DNA from: Craterostigma plantagineum
Lineage: Eukaryota; Streptophyta; Magnoliopsida; Lamiales; Linderniaceae
NCBI GenBank assembly: GCA_027422505.1
Contig: JAPQWV010000310.1
Coordinates: 434,001 to 498,000, forward strand
Direction of reading: 5' to 3'
DNA: 64,000 nt
A model generated the notes under the pieces. That model did no database searches. It saw only the letters and a list, made by a program, of their open reading frames with translations, and was not told where the DNA came from. Positions 10,146 to 20,040 of this stretch are shown here, in pieces. How positions within the stretch are numbered: the first letter of the stretch is position 1; each line of letters begins with the position of its first letter. The position numbers were made by a program, and so were the translations under genes.

Positions 10146-13100
10146 CTAGGTAGTCCAGTCCAAACTCCAGGTCCGGCGCATGGCATTCAATTGCAGATTG
10201 TACTTGGGCGGAAGAGTCGAAATTCGGATACTTAAGAGAGCCTCCATTTCAGCAACAACCCGTTCCGGCGATCTACGAATCCCATCGTGCCATCTTCTAT
10301 TGCGCTCCGACCAAAGATGGTAGACCAGCGAAGCAAGGGCATGCCTAGGCCCCAACACGGCAAGGTGCTTGCCCCGCCATCTTCTGGCCGCCCAAAGCAT
10401 GCTCTCAGGCCAATCCCTGTAAGGCCAGTCAAAGTGCAGATGATTACGTATAAGGTTAAGGCAGCAAATAGAGAAGGTACATTCAAAGAATAAATGTCGC
10501 GTAGTCTCCATTATATCAGCATCGCATAGAAGGCACACTGAGGTTCCCGCCGCAGCCGCTATCCAAGGCTTGTCTCTAGTCGCTAGTTTGTCCCTAATCG
10601 CAAGCCAGAGCATGAAGTCATGTCGAGGGATGGCTAAGGGGCCGCCGAAGAGGGTATGCCAGGGTACAGTCGGTCGCCTTTGGCGGATGCTCTCCCTTGC
10701 GGATGCGGTAGTGAAGCGTCCATTAGCGTTGGCAGCCCATCTAATCGTGTCACGTTCAGTCGGGTGGATGGGTGGTAAACTGGGGGCGAAGTCGAGGTAT
10801 TCCACCGAAGTTTGAGCTGGCCAGCTCCATCCTCCATCGTTGATGACCTCGCTGAGTTTCGAGTCCCTAGGTAAGCCCATTATCATAGGTCCTCGAGGGT
10901 AGCGTTCCACTAGCGGTTCTTCAAGCAGCCAAGGGTCTGTCCAGAGGAGTGTGTTGGCCCCATTGCCAATTCTGAATTGAATTAGAGTCCTAAATTCGGT
11001 CCGCAGTTTCAATATCTTTTTCCAGCTCCAAGAAGTCCTCGCCCCCGGTCGGATAGACCATAAGGACCTATTATGCAGCCTCGTTCGTCTAATCCAGGAG
11101 GCCCAAATCGAGTTATCGTCGTCCGTCAGAATGTTCCAAAGCAGACGCATTAGAAGAGCCTTATTATCAGTTTCAATCGAGCGAAGGCCGAGTCCACCTT
11201 CATCTTTAGGCAAGCAAATGTCAGACCAAGCGACCTTAGCACTCGTGCCTTTCCATAAGAAGGCTCTAAACCTCGCTTCAATGCTCCGGATAACGCCCTT
11301 CGGGAGGAGGAACACTCCAGCCCAGTAGGTATGCAGTCCCAGGAGGACCGATTTGATCAGTTGGGTGCGACCGGCGTACGAAAGAGAAAGGTTCGTCCAA
11401 GAACCAAGCCGCTTGTCTACACTTGTCAGAAGAGGGGTACAGTCAGCAATCGTAAGTCTTGATGTAATAAGGGGAACACCAAGATAGCGCACGGGAAGTG
11501 ATCCCGGCGGGAAACCCATAATGCCTTGGAGGGCATTCTTCAGTCGATCGGCACGTTTTGATACGAACATTGCACTCTTGTTGATGTTAGCCTTTAAGCC
11601 TGAAAGGTTAGCAAAGAGATCGAGGCTGCGTTTGAAGACCCCAACAGAATCGACATCAGCGTGAGAGAAGAGGAGGAGGTCGTCTGCAAACGTAAGCATG
11701 AAAAGCGCAGTTGCCTCGCAGTTCCAGTGGTATCTGAAGTTCTGGCTTTGCCTGATTTCGTCTTGAATGATACCGTGAAGTACTTCCATAACCAGCGTGA
11801 AAAGGTAGGGTGAAATCGGGTCACCTTGCCGAAGGCCCCTCCTCCCTTTAAAGTATCCCGTCGGAGTACCGGTGATATTAATTGAGAAAGAGGGAGTGGT
11901 CAAGCAGGCCTGGATCCATCCGATGAATACCCTATGGAAACCAAGAGCTTCGAGCGCGGCCAAGAGAAAATCCCATTCCACCATGTCATACGCTTTGGCG
12001 ATGTCCACCTTGAAGGCCACACGGTCGGGCAGCCCCATACTATTATAACCATGACAAATTTCCTGTGCAAGTAAGATGTTATCCGTGATTCGGCGACCAG
12101 GAATGAAGGCAGTTTGGGTTTGGTGGACGAGTTGCCCAAGGCTGCCCCGCAGACGATTGGCCATAATCTTGGAGATGATCTTGTAGAGAACGTTGCAGCA
12201 GGATATCGGCCTGAAGTCCTTAGCCATCCGGGGTTAGTGTTCTTTGGAATAAGTGTTATGAGCGTAGAGTTCAGTTCCCTCAAGAAATGTCCGGTCCGAA
12301 AGAAGTCCTTTATGGCATGGGTTATGTCTTGTCCAATGGTGTCCCACGCGTCTTTAAAGAAGGCCGCAGAGAAGCCATCCGGCCCGGGAGATTTGTTGTC
12401 GCCAATGGAGAACAAAGCTTGCTTGATCTCCAGATCCGTGATCGGAAGAATCATGGCCTCGGCCTCCGTGGGTCCCAGTTTTCGGGCCATGTAAGGTGAG
12501 AGAGTGGCCGCGTGCAAGGGCACCGTCCGGCTGGATAGTCCAAGCAGCTCCGTATAATACCGAATGAGTTCAGCGCAAACTTGATTGTGTCCCTCGAATG
12601 TCGTCCCTGCTTCATCTTCAAGGGTGTATATCCGGTTATTGGCTCGACGCATGGCAACCTTCTTGAAAAAGAAGGAGGTACATTGGTCCCCCATCCTTAA
12701 GCCAAGCCACTTTGGCACGTTGTACAAGTGCTGAATGCTCCATATCAACCGCTTTAGCATATGCTAACCGACATCGCCTCTCAAGGACCAACAACTGCGA
12801 CTCCATAGGGTGCTGAATAGCAAGCTCCTGTGCCCTATCCAGAAACCCCCGAGCCTCGAGAACATTGCGATTGAGATCACCTTTGTCACGCCGGAGACGC
12901 TTCAACTGTATTTTGATGTCCTTGAGTTTCTTCGTGACGGCGTACATGGGATAGCCAGTAACCTCTCGCCTCCAAGCAGCTTTCACTATCGGTAGAAATC
13001 GGGGGTCTTTGGTCAGGAAGTTGTCAAATCGGAATGCTTTATTTATTTGCCTTGGCTGGGCCGTATCTTCCAAAATCAGAGGTGAGTGGTCAGAGGTTGA

Positions 13101-13763
13101 TGGGAGCCCACAACGGTAAGCAAGGTCCCCAAATTGAGCGAACCACGAAGGGTTGCCAACAATTCTGTCGAGGCAGCGCCAAACTCCAGCCGTGCCACTC
13201 TGTTGGTTATACCACGTGAAGGTAGGGCCAAGTCGGGGTAGTCCAATAAGATCAGAGGCGGTAAAGCATTCTGCCATGTCAGTACAACCTCCTCCAGGTG
13301 ATCCTCCCCTCGCCTCAGAATTATCCAGAATAGCATTAAAATCTCCCATAACAATCCAAGCGCTGTTAACCCGCGCATTAGAAGTGGTCAAAATATCATT
13401 CCAAAGCGCACGTCTTTCACCCCGCTGGTTATGACCATAAACAAATGTAATATAGATTTCTGTCCGCTCTGCTAAGATTCGTACCTTGCAGTGGACAGAC
13501 TGTGGTGTGGCGGCCTCAATCGTCACAGTCACGAAGCGAGCATCCCATCCGACCCAAATACGTGATGCCGGTCCATCCTCATACTCGTAAAACCAATCCC
13601 AAGCTCTGATAGAGTTAGCAAGCGAAGAAGCATTTTGCTCAGAAACCCTAGTCTCAACTAAGCCAATCATCTTCAACCCATATTTTGTAATCATCTCCCC
13701 AACCGCCCATCTGTGGTCTACCCTATTTAGACCACGTACATTCCAAGAGGCGACAGGGATCAT
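10146..13763 (-). pseudogene. LINE-B ORF2: endonuclease-reverse transcriptase, two frameshifts
   Basis: The frame starts at ATG 13763, which overlaps the ORF1 stop as ATGA. The apurinic-type endonuclease shows SWNVRGLN, LVETRV, VMGDFNAIL, LDRIVGN and TSDHSPL. A one-base insertion in a G run near 12695 (WLKDG) moves to the frame 12760-11900, which gives FFFKKVAMRRANNR and the RT entry SPGPDGFSAAFFK. A second one-base shift near 12233 moves to the frame 12227-10146 with DFRPISCCNVLYK, GRRITDNILLAQE, KVDIAKAYD, GLRQGDPISPYLF, the catalytic FADDLLLF, and a C-terminal zf-RVT (CLLCDADIMETTRHLFFEC). All catalytic motifs are intact, so only the two shifts disable it. Confidence 0.93.
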
Positions 13764-15130
13764 GGAACACTCGAGTCAAGGGCTGCTTGAGGACCCTGTA
13801 ATTCGACGTTTTCCGGTACTAAATCAGCTAACACGGCAAACGGGTTGCGGTATTCGATTATAGGTAAGGTGGTATATGTTGTGCTGGTCGGGCTGCCTCC
13901 ATTTTGTTGCCCCGGCTGCCTGTTATGTCCCTCCCTTACGCGGATGCTATCCATGGCCGAAGTATCCAAGAGTGTGGTCTGGTGAGTGGCCCGGTAGTGC
14001 TCTTGTGATGTAGATCTTCCAATATCCTCGTTGTTGGTTGTGGCTGTCTCCCCGACCACCGATTTACCTTTATCCTTATTGGTCGCTCGGCGCCAATTAG
14101 CACTAGGCCTCGCATGCATACCCTCGTTGGACTGATGACTTGGCCGTGTAGGGTCGGGTTGTCCTTGCCTTTTGGGCTGCTCAATATTCCGTGTTGCCTT
14201 TTGTGTGTCCGATGTGGAGAGCTGTGTCCGGGTCTGTTTGGGCTGGTTTCTCGGGCAGCTCCTTTCACCATGGTTCCAAGAGTTGCACGATGCGCATTTC
14301 TTGGGCTTCCACTCGTACTCAACCTGGATAGGCACTATACTAACTCGTCCTCCCTCCTTAGTTGGTATTCTAACATTGAAATGTTCGACGAATGGTTCCC
14401 CGAGTGGTACCTCCACGCATATCCTAGCGTATTCTAGCCGCTCCGCCTTAGCTGTCATGGCATCCGCAAATAGAGGCTTCCCTATCACACTCGCAACAAT
14501 ACCCAAACCCTCTTGAGTCCACAATTCCGATGGGATATTACGTAGTTTTACCCAGAGTGGGACATTCAAGTGTTCTCTTTTAGCAAAGGACATGCCAATT
14601 CGCCACTCCTCGAGGAATAGGGGCTGCCCCTGCATGATCCACGGGCCTTCCTCCAGGACCGTGCCCATGGCCTCAGCCGAGGCGAACCTGAACTTGAAAA
14701 ACCCGTTGATCGCGGCTCGGACCTCAATAAGCTCAGGCCACATAGAACGAGCAAAGCGTTCGACATGAGGGAAGTACGGTCTTTTGCCCAGAAAATATCC
14801 CACAAGAGTGTTGTCCCATCTAGCCGTCCCTTTCTGGACTACCTCCCAGGGCAGGCAAGCCTCGGCTTTGCCATCAATGATGGATGGAGCCGTGTAGGAT
14901 AATGCAAGGCGCTTCATGGAGGGATGTCGTGGTTGGTTTCGATTTGTTATGGCTCCTTGGGCGACAGCAGCAAACGATAGCTTAGTAGTGTTCAAAGCAG
15001 CCTCCGAAGAGAGGCGAGGTTCGCCAGTGAGGTCTCCATGCCCATTGTGGGGCTCACCGTTACTATTTGGCATAGCCGTATGTGATTTTTCCTTAGCATG
15101 TCTGTGTCTTTCCATAGTGTGGTCCTTCAT
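13760..15130 (-). CDS. LINE-B ORF1: DUF4283 and CCHC RNA-binding protein
   Basis: 456 codons, intact. Residues about 95-250 form DUF4283 (WEVVQKGTARWDNTLVGYFL, then NGFFKFRFASAEAM, LPLWVKLRN-type core and RIPTKEGG). The zinc knuckle CASCNSWNHGERSC lies at 279-292, followed by a Gln/Thr/Ser-rich basic tail. It should bind the LINE RNA and form ribonucleoprotein particles. The start at 15130 lies 38 bases inside the end of ORF0, and the stop TGA (13760-13762) overlaps the ATG of ORF2 by four bases. The geometry suggests re-initiation or coupling for both downstream ORFs. A later in-frame Met at codon 6 is possible. Confidence 0.88.
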   Translation of the reverse strand: MKDHTMERHRHAKEKSHTAMPNSNGEPHNGHGDLTGEPRLSSEAALNTTKLSFAAVAQGAITNRNQPRHPSMKRLALSYTAPSIIDGKAEACLPWEVVQKGTARWDNTLVGYFLGKRPYFPHVERFARSMWPELIEVRAAINGFFKFRFASAEAMGTVLEEGPWIMQGQPLFLEEWRIGMSFAKREHLNVPLWVKLRNIPSELWTQEGLGIVASVIGKPLFADAMTAKAERLEYARICVEVPLGEPFVEHFNVRIPTKEGGRVSIVPIQVEYEWKPKKCASCNSWNHGERSCPRNQPKQTRTQLSTSDTQKATRNIEQPKRQGQPDPTRPSHQSNEGMHARPSANWRRATNKDKGKSVVGETATTNNEDIGRSTSQEHYRATHQTTLLDTSAMDSIRVREGHNRQPGQQNGGSPTSTTYTTLPIIEYRNPFAVLADLVPENVELQGPQAALDSSVP

Positions 15131-15977
15131 TGCTAGAGGTGTTGATGTTGATCGGCCCTAACCTTACTGCCCGTGGGGATGTGGAGCGGTGGTTAGAGAA
15201 ACGGCGATCATAGAGGTGATCCCTTGTCATGTCGTCATCCGAAGCATCTTCCAAGGAAAACCCTAATTCCAACATAGGTTGTTGACAAGCATGGCTAGCC
15301 TTAGGCTGGGGTTCCGTCAGCGATACTCTCGGCCTATCAGCATTAGGGACTTGTTGAGATTCCAAACTCGAGCTCCTAGGGCCATTGCTCTCCCCCAATA
15401 GGGCACGTTCGATGGTAGGGGGCGCCTCCTCGTCGGGACTCCCTTCCCTATTCAGCCGCGGTGTATTAAGTGGTGGTGGTGTGCCTTTGCGCATCGGGCC
15501 TCGTGGGTTAATTCGCGGGTCACGCAGCGGCACTACGGTGGTGGTAGTTCTACGGTTTCGGCGAGGCAGAATCATCGGTTGGGTAGGGTTAGACCTTGGC
15601 GCGGCGTGGTGGTGGGTGCCGGCTGGCCCCTTAGTTTGGGGCATTCCATTGTTGTCATGGGTGGGTGGGGTCCTAGCCGTCCCGTGGTGAAGGAGGGCAG
15701 AGTCATTAGGCGGCAGGTGGTATGCAGAAGGTTGTTCCGGCGGTGGTTGCGGGCCATGCTTCACGCCCTTCAGGCGCACCACAAAGTCTTCGAATGCGGC
15801 GACATCGAAGCGGTCATCAAATGTAGGGATGTTGTTCCTTAGTATCTCATAGTCCGGCGTGAAGGCAGGGGAATCCATAGCCTCCATTGGTGGTTGATCC
15901 GATAAGGAACGTGAAGAAGATGCCATGGAATATGAAGGGTTGTGTGGCTGCTTTGAAGGGTAGTCGGGCGCTTTCAA
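15093..15977 (-). CDS. LINE-B ORF0: Pro-rich upstream protein of unknown function
   Basis: 294 codons from ATG 15977, or 277 from the in-frame ATG at 15926 (MASSSRSLSDQ). There are no stops. An N-terminal acidic/hydrophobic segment includes PDYEILRNNIPTF and, further on, FEDFVVRLKG. The rest is rich in Pro, Arg, Thr and Ser. A similar segment sits in the leading ORF of LINE-A, so the frame is probably a real part of this LINE group and not a chance opening. I do not recognise a domain. It overlaps ORF1 by 38 bases in a different frame, so an ancestral fusion split by a frameshift is the main alternative. Confidence 0.55.
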   Translation of the reverse strand: MKAPDYPSKQPHNPSYSMASSSRSLSDQPPMEAMDSPAFTPDYEILRNNIPTFDDRFDVAAFEDFVVRLKGVKHGPQPPPEQPSAYHLPPNDSALLHHGTARTPPTHDNNGMPQTKGPAGTHHHAAPRSNPTQPMILPRRNRRTTTTVVPLRDPRINPRGPMRKGTPPPLNTPRLNREGSPDEEAPPTIERALLGESNGPRSSSLESQQVPNADRPRVSLTEPQPKASHACQQPMLELGFSLEDASDDDMTRDHLYDRRFSNHRSTSPRAVRLGPININTSSNEGPHYGKTQTC

Positions 15978-16128
15978 AACCCTCCCATCGCCGTCTGGTC
16001 CCGGCGATGGAGGGCGGCGACGAGGGTGGTTCTGGTCAGTAGGCGGTTGAGGGGGGTCGCCGGCGGTAGGGGTTGATCGGAGATGGTGGCTGCCGATTGG
16101 AATATGAACGGTTTTTTGTTCGTGGGTT
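15978..16128 (-). promoter_or_regulatory. LINE-B 5' UTR with presumed internal promoter
   Basis: About 150 GC-rich bases between the TSD and the first ATG of ORF0. A LINE 5' UTR normally carries an internal promoter. No specific box is recognisable. Confidence 0.4.
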
Positions 16129-16144
16129 TGGTCGACAGATTTTC
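16129..16144. repeat. 16-bp target-site duplication, right of LINE-B
   Basis: Second copy of the target at 9437-9452. Confidence 0.93.
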
Positions 16145-16726
16145 AAAGATGGAACACCTTATTCCTTGCATTAAAACGAACGACGCTTCTCATATTGCAG
16201 ATTTATTCTTTCAAGAGATTGTTCGCCTACATGGAGTACCTCGCACCATCATTTCGGATAGACGTGAAGTTCCTAAGCTACTTTTGGAGACATATGGGGT
16301 AAACTCGGTACTAAGCTTTTAATTTCGACTACTTGTCACCCCCAAACTGATGGGCAAACCGAGGTAGTAAATTGAACATATCTACTTTACTACGAGTAAT
16401 TGTGCAGAATAATATTATGTGTTGGTTGGGAAGATTGTTTGCCACACGTTGAGTTTGCTTATAATCGTGCTATACATTCTTCAACTAAGTTTTCACCTTT
16501 TGAAATTGTTTATGGGTTCAATCCACTCACACCTTTGGATTTATCACCTATACCTATGGATGAGCGAGTTAACTTAGATGGGGCACGCAGGGCTGAGATG
16601 GTTAAGCAACTACATGAGACTGCACGACTCAACATTCGTCAATTAAGTTACTGTTTGCATCGTAAAACATTCTCGATCGCAAAATCTTTTGAAACGTTTA
16701 AACAAATAACGGAGATCAAAAAATAA
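16129..16726 (+). pseudogene. Gypsy integrase remnant, right piece (copy A)
   Basis: It resumes within [14 protein letters not shown] and reads the integrase core [20 protein letters not shown] frameshifted [13 protein letters not shown] stretch follows (about 16340-16380). A second frame from 16400 then gives [37 protein letters not shown] and LHETARLNI. This matches the integrase of the complete CRM-like element residue for residue in many places, but has shifts and stops. The last 30 codons leave the homology and run into AT-rich sequence. Confidence 0.88.
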
Positions 16727-17599
16727 TTACCATCGAGAAATTTCAATTTGATTTATACGACCGCAAAGACTACTGAACGGAATAGTGTAAATAGATATCG
16801 TTAAGTTTCGAGCGTAAAACTTACAATCGAAAACAATAATTTCAATTTCAATTTTGTTCTCGGTCTAAAATTTTAGCGGCGATAAAATTAATTTTTCGAC
16901 GAGAAAATTTCTCGATCATAAAAGCACGCAACGACCATTTTGATCGATCGAAAATTTTCTCGATGTTTGACTTAGCTTCTCGTTTACAATTTTCTCGATC
17001 GTAAAATTTCGCAGCGAAAATTTCATTTTAAAATCGAAATACTTTCTCGCTCGACAACTTTCACAGCGAAAATTTTATTCATGCGCAAAAAATTTCTCGA
17101 TCATAAATTTACGCGGAAATTTAATTTCTCGAACGTAAATTTTACACGGAAATTTTTCTCGATCGTTAAATCTCTTAGCTACAGTACCATGCGCATAACA
17201 TTCAGTACTTAATAAAATATTCTAAGTCATTTTTTTAACTGTAGCACCTTAGCGAATAAAATTTTCTCGATCGCAAATTAACATGGAGAATTGATTTCAA
17301 AAATTGCACTTAGCCAATTTAATTGAGAATTTCAATTCTCGCACGATAAAAAGCACGGAGTGAACAATGCTTAAACACTAAATTTTCAAACTGCACCTTT
17401 TATAAGACTTATATGTTTATATGAAATTATCTCTTCAATATTCACTTCGTATGATCTATGTGCAGATTTTATGATATCAATTACAAATTTGTTCAAACAT
17501 GCTATGACATGATCCATTATTATGGTTTGATAAGTTCAAAATTCGACTCAAATTAAAAATTCTAAAACTAATGATTTACATTTCTTATTTGTATTTCAG
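16727..17599. repeat. AT-rich spacer with dispersed TCTCGATCG words (copy A)
   Basis: No gene. Roughly nine copies of TCTCGATCG or close variants occur between about 16670 and 17290, usually flanked by AAAATTT and GCGAAAATTT. This looks like a decayed short-period repeat. After 17300 the sequence is plain AT-rich. It ends at a TTTGTATTTCAG splice-acceptor-like run before the next ORF. Copy B equivalent: 40751-41623. Confidence 0.5.
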
Positions 17600-18861
17600 A
17601 TGAATCATTACCCAACATACAATCACATATACGAGAAGGCCCTGTACCTCAACGTTCACGACACCAATTACCAACTCCACCTGACTACCTTCAGGTGTCC
17701 GAACGAGATCATGGTGTCAATACTACAAGGCCATCCCCTGTGGCATGCTCTAATGGTGACGGCCTCGGTGCCGATGGTCTACCTCCAACAGTTCTGGGGG
17801 ATGATTAAGATCCACGTCATTGAAGGGGCGTACAGTTTCACCACGGTGACAGGGACGAGGCACATCGGCATGAACAAGAGTGACCTTGGACTTGTCCTCG
17901 ACCTCGCCTACAGCCCAAATTAAGACCCCCTTCCTACTGATGCGGAGCTCGTGCGTGACTTTCTTCAGATGGGATACCGTCCTCCGCTGACCAAACTACC
18001 TCAAGTTCAGAGCAACGGGATCCCACACCCCTGGACGACACTGTTTGGAATCTTCAACAAGTGTCTGTCACCAAAGCACGCAGGCTTCGACAAAGGCAAC
18101 GGCAACATTCTCCGTATCTTCCACGGAGTCGCTTTTCGCGGAATTACGATCTTGCTCAACTGATCTGGAATTATCTATCAGAGCAGATCAGATGGAAGGA
18201 GAACAAATGCTCGAAGAATGTGTCGTATGCTCGCTGGTTCTCCGTAATCATTAAACAACACATGGCGATGCACGAGCAGAATATCCCTCGTCTACCTCCC
18301 GGAGGAAATAACCAACCACCACGGCTCAAGTTCTTCCATCACCAAAGCTCTCGGACTTGGATCAACCTTCGATGCCGATTCCGTTTGTGCTACTACGTCT
18401 CGCCGACCCCTCGGGAGACACCTACAAGCTATACTGTCGGGAGAATCATCTGACGGAACAGATGATCAGAGGGCCCCTGATAGATTTGCAGTCAGCCCTC
18501 AACAACAACACTCAAGCCCTGACGACACAATGATCGATGCAGTGGCCTAGGAGCTTGAACAGGAGCCCCCTGTCCAAGAAACTCATCTACCAGATCTGGA
18601 TGCCACGTGATCGACGAGGTTGCTCTCGAAATGGAAGCTGAAGATCAAAATTAGGAGCTCCAAGTGGAAGTGCCCATCCATGTAGGCGTGCTCGAAGAGC
18701 CCATTGAGGAGGTTCTTCAACAAGTAGCACAGCCCGAGGCTGAAGCGAAGCAAAGCTCACTTCCACAGGTGACGGAACAGGCTCGTGAGGACATTGAGCG
18801 TGAACCTTCCCTCACACAGCCACCTCATCCGATACGGAGTCCGATGAGGAGATTAGATTAA
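17600..18861 (+). pseudogene. Retroelement-associated ORF remnant, unknown family (copy A)
   Basis: The first frame runs 17600-17923 (ATG to TAA; it includes LQGHPLWHALMVTASVPMVY and LQQFWGMIK). A second, 17951-18163, gives DFLQMGYRPPLTKLPQVQSN and WTTLFGIFNKCLSPKHAGFD. After a frameshift, LAQLIWNYLSEQIRWKENK is read near 18150-18215, and a Glu/Gln/Pro-rich open stretch covers 18664-18861. The pattern (a YLQQFW-type motif, then MGY, then a KHAGFD/hydrophobic block) reminds me of hypothetical proteins found beside gag in plant retroelements, but I cannot name the family. Stops and shifts are shared with copy B. GC content is clearly higher than in the flanks. Confidence 0.4.
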
Positions 18862-20040
18862 TAAGACGGACTCCCAGAAGACTACGTCACCACTACGTCA
18901 GACACAGCGCCGATATCACTCCAAGCGCTGAGGCCGCAGTCCAACTACAAATCACCACCGACCTCGTTACATTTTATTAATGTCTCCAAACTCATTAAAT
19001 AAATGTACATATCTTATTTGTTAGATATTGTCTCAGGATCCCAAAGCCAAATCTGTCAATCACCCTTCGTTCTAAGGTCCACATATACTACTATAGTCAA
19101 TCGATCGATTATTGAGACTCAGCGAGTAACTACCCATGTGATCATCGATTACGAGTCATGCCCAAATATAAATCAATCATCGATTCAACTCATATCAATG
19201 TTACGACCTCCCACTTCCCAAGTGAATGGTTTGCACAACTATTTAGGAGTCGTCAACAAATAAGTCATGATCGACATTCAGTCACCCTACTGAAGTCTAA
19301 GACTTATGGACAAATTTCATATCCGAGAATAATAGCTCACCGGTGCCCCCTCTCTCATACAATGAGAATCGGTGAATAAACTCGCTATATATGGGTTTTA
19401 TTTATTTCCCTTCTTACCGGAGGCAAAGCCCTATAAAGGTATCACTGTAAAATCCAATAAACATTCATTCCATAAATAAATGTTCGATATAGTATTCAAA
19501 TTTAATAATGTGAATAACGCGTTTACATCTATGTCCTATTCATTACATCCGCGAATGGCATTATGAGGGCATATCCCCAACACTTTTATATGTCAATGAT
19601 ATATATTGCATCAATATGCCACATCAGCATCCGGAATGTTGATTAATGACACTTAGAAGGTGTTAATTAAGACGACATAACCTTGGATGTCAATGTGGGA
19701 TGTTGAAACTGCACAAATCGGTGTCACATCAACAGGTGCCCACATAAGGTGCTCATAAGGTAAGCACCATAAAATTCATCTATATACATAAATATATATG
19801 ATTTCTTCTTTGGGGTATGCATGGCCAGTATCAAACATGAGTCAACACGTTTTATCATAATGCACGATCACTAATTGCCCGCTAAGTCGATTTTCATGCA
19901 TAATCACACGATAATTCATATTTTACATTCATGGCTACCATAATTATTCATCTCTCTTCCTCTCTAAATCTCACCATCTTATTCCTCTGTCCCAGAAATA
20001 TCCTCATCTAATTTCCTTTCCTGGTAAATTGACCATCACC
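18862..20040. other. Spacer without recognised gene (copy A)
   Basis: AT-rich sequence with short open frames only. The last 120 bases before 20041 would be the upstream region of the receptor-like pseudogene. I see no clear TATA box or other element. Confidence 0.4.

Larger units (their letters stand above)
9453..16128 (-). mobile_element. LINE-B: full-length L1-type non-LTR retrotransposon, minus orientation
   Basis: A 6676-bp insertion present only in copy A, bounded by a 16-bp TSD. On the minus strand it reads a 5' UTR (16128-15978), ORF0 (15977-15093), ORF1 with DUF4283 and CCHC (15130-13760), ORF2 with endonuclease, RT and zf-RVT (13763-10146), and a long 3' UTR (10145-9453). It ends in CCAAAA, a very short A tail, at the TSD. 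LINE-2 ends in a similar TTTCC plus A run. The 5' end appears complete. ORF2 has two single-base frameshifts (about 12695 and 12233), so this copy cannot supply its own enzyme unless those are sequencing errors. Confidence 0.93.

Noticed and set aside
9634..10235. Several overlapping Pro/Arg-rich ORFs
   Set aside because: Composition artefacts of the pyrimidine-rich 3' UTR of LINE-B, open on both strands.
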